Source: Triticum aestivum (Eukaryota; Streptophyta; Magnoliopsida; Poales; Poaceae). From it: a stretch of DNA of 64,000 nt. The stretch is from NCBI RefSeq assembly GCF_018294505.1, contig NC_057798.1:371894026-371958025 (forward strand), given 5' to 3'. This document shows, piece after piece, positions 34,118 through 45,919 of this stretch (position 1 is its first letter; the number at the start of each line of letters is the position of its first letter). The notes under the pieces are model-generated. The model had not been told where the DNA came from, ran no database searches, and was given only the letters and a program-made list of their open reading frames with translations. The position numbers and the translations under genes are program-made.

Positions 34118-35679
34118 TGATACGTCTTCAGCTTGCGTTGGTTTTCCTTGAAGAGGAAAGGGTGATGCAAGAAAGTAGCGTCAGTATTTCCCTCAGTTTT
34201 TGAGAACCAATGTATCAATCCAGTAGGAGGCTCCTCAAAAGTCCCACACACCTACACAAACAAACAAGAACTCACAACCAACGCAATAAAGGGGTTGTCA
34301 ATCCCTTCACGGCCACTTGCGAAAGTGAGATCTGATAGAGATAATATGATAAGATAAATATATTTTTGGGATTTTTATGATATAGATTGGAAAAGTAAAG
34401 ATGCAAATAAAAGTAGATGGCAAACTTATATGATAAAAGATAGACCCGGGGGCCATAGGTTTCACTAGTGGCTTCTCTCAAGATAGCGTAACTATTATAG
34501 TGGGTGAACAAATTATTGTCGAGCAATTGATAGAAAAGAGAATAATTATGAGATTATCTAGGCATGATCATGTATATAGGCATCACGTCCGCGACAAGTA
34601 GACCGACTCCTGCCTGCATCTACTACTATTACTCCACACATCGACCGCTATCCAGCATGCATCTAGAGTATTAAGTTCATAAAGAATAGAGTAACGCATT
34701 AAGAAAGATGACATGATGTAGAGGGATAAATTAATGCAATATGATATAAACCCCATCTTTTTATCCTCGATGGCAACAATACAATATGTGCCTTGCTGCC
34801 CCTGCTGTCACTGGGAAAGGACACCGCAAGATTGAACCCAAAGCTAAGCACTTCTCCCATTGCAAGAAAGATCAATCTAGTAGGCCAAACCAAACTGATA
34901 ATTCGAAGAGACTTGCAAAGATAACTTAATCACACATAAAAGAATTCAGAGGAGATTCAAATATTTCTCATAGATAAACTTGATCATAAACCCACAATTC
35001 ATCGGATCTCAACAAACACACTGCAAAAAGAGTTACATCGAATAGATCTCCAAGAAGATCGAGGAGAACTTTGTATTGAGAGAAGAAGCCATCTAGCTAA
35101 TAACTATGGACCCGAAGGTCTGTGGTAAACTACTCAAAACTCATCGAAAGGGCCTTGGAGATGACGTGTAGAGGCCCTCCGTGGTCGATTCCCCCTCCGG
35201 TGGAGCACCGACAAAGGCTCCAAGATGGGATCTCACGGATACAGAAGGTTGCGGCGGTGGAATTAGGTTTTCGTGGTGCTCCTCGAAGGTTTCAGGATAC
35301 GTGGGTATATATAGGAGGAAGAAGTACGTCAGTGGACGCTCGAGGGGCCCATGAGGCAAGGGGGCGCGCCCATTAGGGGCGGGCGCGCCCTCCACCCTCG
35401 TGACCGCCTCGCTTGTTTCTTGACTTCCACTCCAAGTCCTGTGGATTGCGTTTGTTCCAAAAAGATCGCTCCCAAAGGTTTCATTCTGTTTGGACTCTGT
35501 TTGATATTCCTTTCATTCGAAACACTGAAATAGGCAAAAAAATAGCAATTCGGGCTGGGCCTCCGGTTAGTAGGTTAGTCCCAAAAATGATATAAAAGTG
35601 TAAAGTAAAGCCCATAAATATCCAAAACGGGTAATATAATGGAACAATAAAAAATTATAGATATGTTGGAGATGTATCA
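34118..35679 (-). repeat. 3' LTR of element F
   Basis: 1562 bp, collinear with 39274-40851. A TATATATA motif lies at 35306-35313. The GC-rich stretch 35140-35400 has ORFs on both strands that recur in the other LTR and are not convincing as genes. Confidence 0.94.
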
Positions 35680-38555
35680 AGCATCCCCAAGCTTAATTCC
35701 TGCTCGTCCTCGAGTAGGTAAATGATAAAAATAGAATTTTTGATGTGGAATGCTACCTAGCATAATTCTCAATGTAATTTTCTTTATTGTGGCATGATTG
35801 TTCAGATCCAAATGATTCAAGATAAAAGTCTATAAAACATAAAAACAGTAATACTTGAAGCATACTAACAAGTAATCACGTCTTATCAAAATAGCATAGC
35901 CAAAGAAAGCCTATCCCTACAAAATTATATAGTTAGGCCATGCTTCATTTTCATTACACAAAATACTCCCATCATGCACAACCCCGGTTTCAGCCAAGCA
36001 ATTGGTTCATACTTTTTAACGTGCTTCAGCTTTTTCAACTCTTAGGCAATACATGAGCGCAAGCCATGGACATAACACTATATATGGTATATGGTGGTGG
36101 TTGTGAAGACAAAAAAGGAGAGGATAAACTCACATCAACTAGGCGTATCAACGGGCTATGGAGATGCCCATCAATAGATATCAATGTGAGTGAGTAGGGA
36201 TTGCCATGCAACGGACGCACTAGAGCTATAAATGTATGAAAGCTCAACAAAAGAAACTAAGTGGGTGTGCATCCAACTTGGTTGCTCACAAAGACCTAGG
36301 GCATTTTGAGGAAGCCCATCAATGGAATATGCAAGCCAAGTTCTATAATGAAAAATTCCCACTAGTATATGAAAGTGACAACATAGGAGACTCTCTATCA
36401 TGAAGATCATGGTGCTATTTTGAAGCACAAGTGTGGAAAAGAGATAGTAGCATTGTCCCTTCTCTCTTTTCTCTCATTTTTATTTTTTTGGTGGGCCGCT
36501 TTGGCCTCTTTTTTATGGGCTTCTTTGGCCTCTTTTATTTTTATAAAGTCTGAAGTCTCATCCTGACTTGTGGGGGAATCGTCGTCTTCATCATCCTTTC
36601 CTCACTTGGGACAATGCTCTAATAATGAAGATCATCACACTTTTATTGATTTACAACTCAAGAATTACAACTCAATACTTAGAACAAAATATGACTCTAT
36701 ATGAATGCCTCTGGCGGTGTACCGGGATATGCAATGAATCAACAGTGACATGTATGAAAAATTATGAAGGCGGCCTTGCCACAAATATGATGTCAACTAC
36801 ATGATAATGCAAAGAGCAATATGACAATGATGGAGCGTGTCATAATAAACGGAACGGTGGAAATTTGCATGGCAATATATCTCGGAATGGCTATGGAAAT
36901 TCCATAATAGGTAGGTATGGTGGCTGTTTTGAGGACGGTAAATAATGGGTGCATGATACCGGCGAAAGTTGTGCGGCACAAGATAGGCTAGCAAAGTGGA
37001 AGGATGAGTGTGCGTATATCCATGGACTCACATTAATCATAAAGAACTCATATAATTATTGCAAAAGTCTACTTGCCCTCGAAGCAAAGTACTACTACGC
37101 ATGCTCCTAGGGGAAGGGTCGGTAGGAGGTAACCATCGCGCGATTCCGACCTCCACTCATAAGGAAAACAATTAAAAGAGCAACCCATGCAACAAATTTG
37201 CCACAAAACTTTTGCTATACGTGCATGCTACGGGACTTGCCAACTTCAACACAAGTATTTTTCAATTTCATAATTACCCAACTAGCATGACTCTAACATT
37301 ACCACCTTTATATCTCAAAACAATTATCAAGCATCAAATTGATCGTAGTGTTTAATGCACTTTCTATGATAGTTTTTATTATACCCAACTTGGATGCTCA
37401 TCATTCTAGGACCAAATTTATAACCATAGAAAATACCATGCTGTTCTTAAAAGACTCTCAAAATAATATAAGTGAAGCATGAGAGATCAACAATTTCTTC
37501 AAAATAAAGCCACCGCCGTGCTCTAGAAAATATAAGTGAAGCACATAGAGCAAAACTATCTAGCTCAAAAGATATAAGTGAAGCACATAGAGTATTCTAA
37601 TAAATTCTAAATCAAGTGGGTCTCTCCCAAAAGGTGTGTACAGCAAGGATGATTGTGGTAAACTAGAAAGCAAATATTCATATCATACAATACGCTCCAA
37701 GCAAAACACATATCATGTGGCGAATAAAAATATAGCTCCAAGTAAAGTTACCGATAGACAAATACGAAAGAGGGATGCCTTTCGGGGCATCCCCAAGCTT
37801 AGGCTTTTTGTTATCCTTGAATATCTTGGGGTGCCATGGGCATCCCCAAGCTTAGGTTCTTGCCACTCCTTATTCCATAGTCCATCAAATCTTTATCCAA
37901 AACTTGAAAAGTTCACAACACAAAACTCAACAGGAAATCTTCTAAGCTCTGCTAGTGCAAGAAAGAAAAACCACCACATAAATTACTGTAATGAACTCAT
38001 TATTTATTTATATTGGTGTTAAACCTACTGCATTCCAACTTCTCTATGGTTCATACCACTTAATACTAGCCATAGATGCATCAAAATAAGCAAACAACAC
38101 ACGAAAAACAGAATCTGTCAAAACCAGAACTGTCTCTAGCAATTTGTAACTATCCAATACTTCTGGAACTCTAAAAATCCTACCAAAATAGGAAGTCCTG
38201 GGCAATTTATGTATTGACCTACAGCAAAAATAATCAACGCAAAAGCACGTTTCTGTGAATTACTAAAATTATTTTCGTGCGCGCAAAGTTTCTGTTTTTC
38301 AACAGATCAAATTAACTATCATCATAGGTTATCCTATAGGTTCTACTTGGCACAAACACTAATTAAAACATGGAAACACATCTAAACAGAAGGTAGATGA
38401 AAATTTATTACTAAACAGAAGCAAAAAAAATTGGGTTGCCTTCCAACTAGCGCTATCGTTTAATGCCCCTAGCTAGGCATAAAAGCGAGGATAGATCTAA
38501 GTAGTGCCATCTTGGGCATTTGGAAAGAAAAGAGAAAATTTCCTTTCTATGACAT
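35680..38555 (-). other. F internal non-coding region with polypurine tract and twin hairpins
   Basis: The polypurine tract is at 35681-35695. Two further copies of the same 15-mer lie at 37787-37801 and 37840-37854, each as the 3' arm of a hairpin (arms 37772-37779 with 37786-37793, and 37828-37835 with 37839-37846). The motif ATATAAGTGAAGC occurs near 37466, 37530 and 37572. The region resembles 45920-48909 of G over most of its length. No coding domain is seen. Confidence 0.7.
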
Positions 38556-39092
38556 TCATCCTTCTATTTTGGGAAAGTACATTGCCATTAATATAGAAGT
38601 AAGATTAAGCACGTTACGGAAATTTGCATCTAAGCTAGCCTTCATCTCTTTAATAATTTCATTTTGATAAAAGCATAAAAGAGTGGCAGATTCAATCTTA
38701 TCATTCATGGGATGCCCAAATATAGTTTTCATTTTTTCATAGGTATCTATAACATCCCCTTCAAGAAAACCTCCTTCAAAAATAGAGTCTAGAACTTGCT
38801 TGAAAGAAGCGGGTAAGCCAACATAGGAACTTTTTAAGTAATCCTTAATTTGATATTGTGGCACATAGCTAGCCCGAGTCCTTAATAACCTATCCCAAGC
38901 ATCTTTCAAAGACTCATCAAGTAAATAACGAAAAATTCCGGAGTCATCTTCATCAAAATTATTCAAACTCTCGTTGGTGACCCCGTTAGGTCTTTCCATA
39001 GCATCATTATTTATGAGCTTAGAGAGGATAGAGGGACTATCCAAGGTACTAAAACCCTGGAAAGGACCCTTAGTTCTTTTCGATGCGGCCAT
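38556..39092 (-). CDS. Gag-like ORF of element F
   Basis: 178 codons from MAASKRTKGPFQG (ATG at 39092) to the stop at 38556; an open extension to 39260 runs into the PBS and is unlikely to be translated. The protein is acidic in the middle (NNFDEDDSG) and mostly helical, with the segment LDESLKDAWDRLLR, which recalls the Athila gag core. No zinc knuckle or enzyme motif is visible. It is the only intact ORF in F and sits in gag position, so it may supply a particle protein or an RNA-binding function. The comparison is by eye. Confidence 0.6.
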   Translation of the reverse strand: MAASKRTKGPFQGFSTLDSPSILSKLINNDAMERPNGVTNESLNNFDEDDSGIFRYLLDESLKDAWDRLLRTRASYVPQYQIKDYLKSSYVGLPASFKQVLDSIFEGGFLEGDVIDTYEKMKTIFGHPMNDKIESATLLCFYQNEIIKEMKASLDANFRNVLNLTSILMAMYFPKIEG

Positions 39093-39243
39093 GGAAATGA
39101 GAAGGCAAATTGTAAAGAGATGGTGAATAAAACGACAAGGGTGAAGTGGGGGAGAGAAAAACGAGAGGCAAATGGCAAATAATGTAATGCAAGGGAGATG
39201 AGTTTGTGATGGGTACTTGGTATGTCTTGACTTGAGCGAAGAC

Positions 39244-39262
39244 CTCCCCGGCAACGGCACCA
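39244..39262 (-). other. Primer-binding site of element F
   Basis: On the minus strand TGGTGCCGTTGCCGGGGAG, a tRNA-Asp-type site with one change from the canonical form (C to T), about ten bases from the 5' LTR. Confidence 0.75.
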
Positions 39263-39273
39263 GAAATCCTTCT

Positions 39274-40851
39274 TGCTACGTCTTGAGCTTGCGTTGGTTT
39301 TCCTTGAAGAGGAAAGGGTGATGCAGCAAAGTAGCGTAAGTATTTCCCTCAGTTTTTGAGAACCAAGGTATCAATCCAGTAGGAGGCTCCTCAAAAGTCC
39401 CACGCACCTACACAAACAAACAAGAACTCGCAACCAACGCAATAGAGGAGTTATCAATCCCTTCACGACCACTTGCGAAAGTGAGATCTGATAGAGATAA
39501 TATGATAAGATAAATATATTTTGGGGATTTTTATGATATAGATTGTAAAATTAAAGATGCAAATAAAAGTAGATGGCAAACTTATATGATAAAGATAGAC
39601 CCGGGGGCCATAGGTTTCACTAGTGGCTTCTCTCAAGATAGCATAAGTATTACGGTGGGTGAACAAATTACTGTCGAGCAATTGATAGAAAAGCGAATAA
39701 TTATGAGATTATCTAGGCATGATCATGTATATAGGCATCACGTCCGCGACAAGTAGACCGACTCCTGCCTGCATCTACTACTATTACTCCACACATCAAC
39801 CGCTATCCAGCATGCATCTAGAGTATTAAGTTCATAAAGAACAGAGTAACGCATTAAGAAAGATGACATGATGTAGAGGGATAAACTCATGCAATATGAT
39901 ATAAAACCCATCTTTTTATCCTCGATGGCAACAATACAATACGTGCCTTGCTGCCCCTGCTGTCAATGGAAAAGGACACCGCAAGATTGAACCCAGAGCT
40001 AAGCACTTCTCCCATTGCAAGAAAGATCAATCTAGTAGGCCAAACCAAATTGATAATTCGAAGAGACTTGCAAAGATAACTTAATCACACATAAAAGAAT
40101 TCAGAGGAGATTCAAATATTTCTCATAGATAAACTTGATCATAAACCCACAATTCATCGGATCTCGACAAACACACCACAAAAAGAGTTACATCGAATAG
40201 ATCTCTAAGAAGATCGAGGAGAACTTTGTATTGAGACTCAAAGAGAGAGAAGAAGCCATCTAGCTAATAACTATGGACCTGAAGGTCTATGGTAAACTAC
40301 TCACAACTCATCGGAAGGGCCTTGGAGATGATGTGTAGAGGCCCTCCGTGGTTGATTCCCCCTCTGGCGGAGCGCCGACGAAGGCTACAAGATGGGATCT
40401 CGCGGATACAGAAGGTTGCGGCGGTGGAATTAGGTTTTCGTGGTGCTCCTCGAAGGTTTCTGGGTACTTGGGTATATATAGGAGGAAGAAGTACGTCGGT
40501 GGACGCTCGAGGGGCCCACAAGGCAGGGGGGCACGCCCAATAGGGGTGGGCGCGCCCTCCACCCTCGTGACCGGCTTGCTTGTTTCTTGACTTCCACTCC
40601 AAGTCCTCTGGATTGGGTTTGTTCCAAAAAGATCGCTCCCGAAGGTTTCATTCCGTTTGGACTCCGTTTGATATTCCTTTCATTCGAAACACTGAAATAT
40701 GCAAAAAAATAGCAATTCGGGCTGGGCCTCTGGTTAGTAGGTTAGTCCCAAAAATGATATAAAATTGTAAAGTAAATCCCATAAACATCCAAAACGGGTA
40801 ATATAGTAGCATGGAACAATCAAAAATTATAGATACGTTGGAGACGTATCA
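39274..40851 (-). repeat. 5' LTR of element F
   Basis: 1578 bp. The outer end reads GAGACGTATCA on the plus strand and is followed by GATAC. A TATATATA motif lies at 40473-40480. Confidence 0.94.
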
Positions 40852-42263
40852 GATACTAAGCAAGTTGACTTTGTCCCTGGCAACTCATCTCAGCAGTTCA
40901 CGGTGGGGGTTAATATGGATCCTAAATAGGAAAGCGCGCTCATCGAGTTCATCCATGAGAATCGGGACATTTTTGCATGGAAGCCTTCTGACATGCCGGG
41001 TGTACCGAGAGAATTCGCCGAGGACACTCTTAATGTGGATCCTAAGTTTAAGCCGGTGAAGCAGTTCCTTCGTTGTTTCAATGAAGAACGACGTAAGGCT
41101 ATTGGAGAAGAGGTGGCCCGGCTCTTAGCGACTGGGTTTATTTTTGAAGTTTTATACCCCGAGTGGTTGGCTAACCCTATGCTTGTACTGTGTGTTGATT
41201 ACACAGATCTTATCAAGGCTTGTCCAACTGATCTATTTGCTCTCTTCTGTATCGACCAGATCATTGATGCAACGATGGGTTGCGAGAGTTCATGTTTCCT
41301 GGATGCTTATTCCAGTTATCATCATATCAAAATGGCAGTTAAAGACCAAGAGAAGACATCCTTTATTACACCTTTTGGAGCTTTCTGCTATGTTTCTATG
41401 CCTCTTGGGCTTAAGAGTGCTCAGGCGACTTATCAACATTGTGTTCATAATTGTTTTCACAGACAGATTGGGCGCAACGTTCATGCTTATGTGGATGATA
41501 TTGTGGTTAAGTCTAGAAAGAAGGAGACTCTCCTGGATGATCTGAAAGAAACTTTTGTCAATCTCCGGGTCTATAAAATGATGCTTAACCCGGTCAAATG
41601 TATCTTTGGCGTGCCTGCATGTAAACTATTGGGATTTCTGGTCTTAGAAAGGGGCATTGAAGCTAACCCAGAGAAGATCAAGGCTATCACCTCACTTTCT
41701 AAGCCGGCGTGTGTCAATGACGTCCAACGTCTGGCGGGTCGTATTGGAGCTTTGAGCCGTTTTATAAGTCGCTTGGGAGAGAAGGAAATTCCTTTATACT
41801 AGATGATGAAGAAGATAGATCACTTTGTCGAGAGTGATGCGGCTAATGAGGCATTTGAGGCGCTCAAGAAACAGTTAGCCGAGCCGCCCGTCCTTGCCGC
41901 TCCTATTGAAAAAGTGTGGCAGTTGTTGTGAAGTGCAAGGAGGTGGGTAAGGAGTACCCGGTTCAGCGACCAGCTTATTATGTCAGTGAGCTGTTAATTG
42001 AGTCCAAGCAATGATATCCACATTGGCAGAAACTGGTGTATGGGGTGTTCATGGCGATCGCAAACTGAAACATTATTTTCTTGGTCATCCTATTACTGTG
42101 GTCAGATCTGCTGCTTTAGGAGACATTATTCAAAACAGAGAAGCCAAGGGCCGGGTTGCTAAATGGGCAATTGAACTTGGGCCTCATTTTGAAGTATGTG
42201 CCAAGAACAACCATCAAGTCTTAGGCTTTGGATGATTTCATAAATGATTGGACAGAGTTGTAG
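40852..42263 (+). pseudogene. Element E reverse transcriptase and first RNase H
   Basis: Resumes the E frame after F, reads to the shared TAG (40927-40929), then continues. The open frame 40993-41802 shows the RT landmarks DYTDLIKACP, FLDAYSSYHHIKM, MPLGLKSAQA and the catalytic YVDDIVVKSR near 41485-41515. A short deletion near 41190 removes the segment before CVDYTD. A TAG at 41800-41802 stands where B has CAG (21216-21218). The RNase H part (41803-42240) has a deletion near 41920 and several stops. It ends at a second TAG shared with B (42261-42263). Confidence 0.85.
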
Positions 42264-42936
42264 ACACCTGAGGAGAAACCTAACAACACATATTGGACAA
42301 TCCACTTTGATGGGTCCAGGCAGTTGGAAGGCTCCAGGGCTGGAGTTATTTTGACTTCCCCACGAGGTGACAAATTTTGTTATGTTTTAAGCTAATGTTT
42401 CCTTGTACTAACAATGCAGCTGAGTATGAAGCTTTACTCCATGTCCTTCGTATGGCTAAAGAGATGAATTTAAGCCTGGTTAGGTGTATGGGCGACTCAT
42501 ACCTTGTTGCTCAGCAAGTGTCACGCAAGTGGGACTCTAAAGGTCATCTCATGGCGGCTTATCACGGGGTGGTTGATAATATTGCTGGTCACTTTAACGG
42601 TTATCTGGTGGATCACCTTGACCGACAGAAGAATGAGGAGGCTGATGCATTGTCCCAGCTTGTGTCTCAGCGTAAGCCGGTACCTCCTAGTGTGTTCCTC
42701 GATGTTTTGCACAATCCTTCTATCAAGTTGCCACCTGAAGAAGACCTTGTTGTCCCTGACCCGGAGGTGCAGTTCGTGGCGGCTCTTCATGCTATTTCCT
42801 GACTGGACGCTGCTTTATTTAGCTTATATGACCCGGGGCGAGTTTCCTGTGGATGAAATTTTGGCATGACAAATCACCAGGAGGTCTAAATCTATGACTA
42901 TCATCAACGGCGAGTTACACCGATGTAGTGTGACAG
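42264..42936 (+). pseudogene. Element E second RNase H
   Basis: YWTIHFDGS (about 42289) begins the archaeal-type RNase H. The frame 42377-42802 gives NNAAEYEALLHVLRMA, the CMGDSYLVAQQ segment and DHLDRQKNEEADALSQ, the end of the domain. A frame change near 42380 separates the two. This copy is more complete than that of B at 21753-22130. Confidence 0.8.
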
Positions 42937-43979
42937 GTGTGTTCCAACGTTGTGTTTCTCCTGAGGAGGGCCGTGAAATTTTACGAGATTCATGAAGGCG
43001 ACTGTGGTCATCATGCCGAATCTAAGTCTTTACTGGCTAAAGCTTTTCGTCATGTGTTTTATTGGTTGGCGGCTCATGCTAATGCAGAAGACATCATTAG
43101 CAAGTGCGATGGGTGTCAGGAATTTGTAAGACAGGCTCATGTGCCGGCTCAAGAGTTGCGGATGATCCCAATAACTTGGTTGTTTGCAATTTGGGGGCTT
43201 GATATGGTTGAACCGTTCAAGAGGTCTAAGGATAAGAAAACCCACCTTTTGGTGGCGGTTGACCAGTTTACTTCGTGGATTGAGGCACAGCCAGTTAGCA
43301 ATTGTGAGGCGGCAACAACTATTCAGATTGTTAAAAAGCTGATTTTCCGTTTTGGATATCCTCATAGTATCATCACTGATAATGGAACTAATCTTTCTAA
43401 GGGTGCTATGAAGGAGTTTTGTCAAAGAGAGCATATTCGTCTTGACGTTTCTTCAATGGCTCATCCATAGTCCAATGGTCAAGCAGAATGAGCAAACCAA
43501 GAAATCTTGAGAGGCATCAAGCCCCGGCTCATGGTTCCTTTAGAGCGTGCGCCGGGTTGTTGGGTTGAGAACTACCTTTAGTGCTTTGGAGTACCAATAC
43601 CACCCCCAATAGGTTAACATGCTATACGCCTTTCTTCATGGTTTATGGTGCATAGGAGGTTCTTCCAAGCAATATCCGTGATGACTCGCCTGGAGTAGCA
43701 GCTTATGTTGAAGCTGATAATGAGATGACATGTCAGAATGCACTGGATGCGTTGGATGAAGAGCGTGACCTTGCGGTGGCTCGTTCAGCGATATATCAAC
43801 AAGACCTACGTCGCTGTCATAGCCGTAGAGTTCAAAGTCGGACCTTTGAGGAGGGCGACTTAGTGCTCTGTTTGATTCAAGACCTGACAGACATGCATAA
43901 GCTTTCACCTCATTGGGAAGGGCCCTTCGTGATCAGCAAAAATAGCAATAACGGATCTTACTACCTCATTGACTTATGA
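42937..43979 (+). pseudogene. Element E integrase
   Basis: HHCC zinc domain (HEGDCGHHAES to CDGCQ), then the core with all three acidic residues: Asp at 43201-43203 (WGLDMVEPF), Asp at 43378-43380 (ITDNGTN), Glu at 43486-43488. A TAG at 43468-43470 and a TGA at 43489-43491 interrupt it around the Glu. After a damaged stretch the C-terminal part 43725-43979 includes WEGPFVISK. This domain is what B has lost. Active-site residues survive but translation would end early. Confidence 0.85.
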
Positions 43980-44430
43980 GAGAACAAAGATTCCCGCACG
44001 TCTGAGAAGGAGACCAACAGGCCATGGAACATTGCTCATCTTTGGCCTTACTACACTTGAGCCACCGACTCTCCCCATTGTACATACCTTTGTCGATGTA
44101 TATATATTTTTATGATCAATATAATAAAGCCGGCATCCTTGAAATTTGGGGCCTTTGTCATTTCATTTCTGTGCATCTGAGTCTTTGTTAATTGATCATA
44201 AGGTCACTTGGGGGCTTCCGACCCACCGGGTTTAGCTTTCATACCCTCTTGACCGGCGTGAAACTCCACATTATGGGTTAAACCTACCTGTTTGCAACTT
44301 GCTACTCCGCCAGGTGACCCACTGAACTCTTGACAAGTCAATCTTTTTTAAGATCCTGAACTCGTGAAGGTAAAAACCGCGGTTTTGTGTCACGAGAGAG
44401 CCAGCTTACAGTGAGCTAGGATAAACCCAC
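43980..44430 (+). other. 3' region of element E with tandem repeat
   Basis: Non-coding sequence after pol. From about 44278 a unit of about 143 bp begins; the next unit starts at 44421 and is cut by insertion of G. The second copy continues at 62947. The repeat includes ACTCTTGACAA and CAATCTTTTTTAAGA, both seen again near 62988-63020. Confidence 0.65.
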
Positions 44431-45919
44431 TAATAACCCACAAGTATAGGGGGTCATTTGTAGCCTTCTTCAATAAATAAGAGTGTCAAACCCAACGAGG
44501 AGCTAAAGGTAGAACAAATATTCCCTCAAGTTATATCGACCATCGATCCAACTCTATGCACACTTATCGTTTGCTTTACCTAGAACAAGTATGAAACTAT
44601 TTTGCGAGAATAAAACTATGAGTACTTTGTGAGAATAAAACTAAGAATAAATTGCAAGGTAATAAAAGTCGATAGCTTTTGTCAACAAGAAATTCATTTG
44701 TCCCTAGGCAATCAATAACAAGTACTGGTAATCATTCTTGTAATTTTATATGGGGGAGAGGCATGAGCTAACATACTTTATCTACTTGGATCATATGCAC
44801 TTATGATTGGAACTCTAGCGAGAATCCGCAACTACTAAAGATCATTAAGGTCATGAAACCCAACCATAGCGTTAAGTATCAAGTCCTCTTTATCCCATAC
44901 GCAACAACCCACCTACTCGGGTTTAAGCTTCTGTCACTCTCGCAACCCACCATAAGCGAATCATGAACGTATTGCAACACCCTACAGCAGGGATCCCTCA
45001 CGTTTGCGTGAGACAGACGATACCATAGGACAGCCCCATAAATAAAATATACAATAATACCAACCAAGATCACGATTAACCCATAGGACAAACCAGATCT
45101 ACTCAAACATCATAGGATAGCCAAATATCATTGGGAAATAATATATGGAGTTGAGAACCATGTTTAAGTAGAGATTACAGCAGGGAGAAGCGGTGTTACA
45201 CCTCTGCATAGAGGGGGAGAGAGTTGGTGTTGACGGTAGCAAGATTGTTAAGGTAGATCGCCGTCACGATCCTAACCCCCGCGGCAGTACGGCGCCACCG
45301 GGAGAGAGGGGGAGAGAGCCCCCTCCTTCTTCTTCTTCCTTGGCCTCTCCCCTAGATGGGAGGAGGGTTCCCCCTCTGGTCCATGGCCTTCATGTCGGCA
45401 GAGGGGCAGGAGCCCCTCCGAGATTGGATCTCCCTCTCTGTTCCCTTTCATTTCGCGTTCCCCAGATCTGGCCCTTCACGGTTTCTTAAATTCTGGGAGA
45501 TCCGTAACTCCGATTGCGCTAAAATTTTTACACGATATTTTCCATAAATTATCTTTCTTGCACCAGAAGAAGGGCCCCAACCGCCTAACGAAGAGGGCAT
45601 AAGACACCTGGGCACGCTAGGGGGTGCCGGCGCGCCCTGGTGAGTTGTGGTCACTGTGGGCCCCTGTTTGTGTTGATTCTAGGTCCCAAAAATCACATAT
45701 ATTCCAAAATAATTCTCCGTAAATTTTTATCGTGTTTGGACTTTGTTTGATATGGATTTTCTGCGAAACAAAATACATGCAACAAACAGGAACTGGCACT
45801 GGGCACTGGATCAGTAGGTTAGTCCAATAAATCATATAAAATGTTGCCAAAAGTATGTGAAAGTTGTATAATATTGGCATGAAACAATCAAAAATTATAG
45901 ATACGACGGAGACGTATCA
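44431..45919 (-). repeat. 3' LTR of element G
   Basis: 1489 bp. The inner plus-strand start reads TAATAACCC instead of TGATAACCC, a single end mutation. The stretch 45350-45480 matches the two halves beside element D, which confirms the D insertion point. Confidence 0.94.

Larger units (their letters stand above)
34118..40851 (-). mobile_element. Element F: non-autonomous Athila-type (Sabrina-like) element
   Basis: LTRs 34118-35679 (3') and 39274-40851 (5'); a perfect target duplication GATAC lies on both sides in element E. The element is 6.7 kb and has a PBS, one gag-like ORF, a long non-coding region and a polypurine tract. No RT, RNase H, integrase or protease is seen. The LTR start TGATACGTCTCC and the structure resemble Sabrina of Triticeae, name not verified. 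Movement would depend on enzymes from another element. Confidence 0.93.

Noticed and set aside
35122..35595. Overlapping ORFs in the GC-rich part of the F LTR
   Set aside because: Present on both strands and mirrored at 40289-40762; open by composition.
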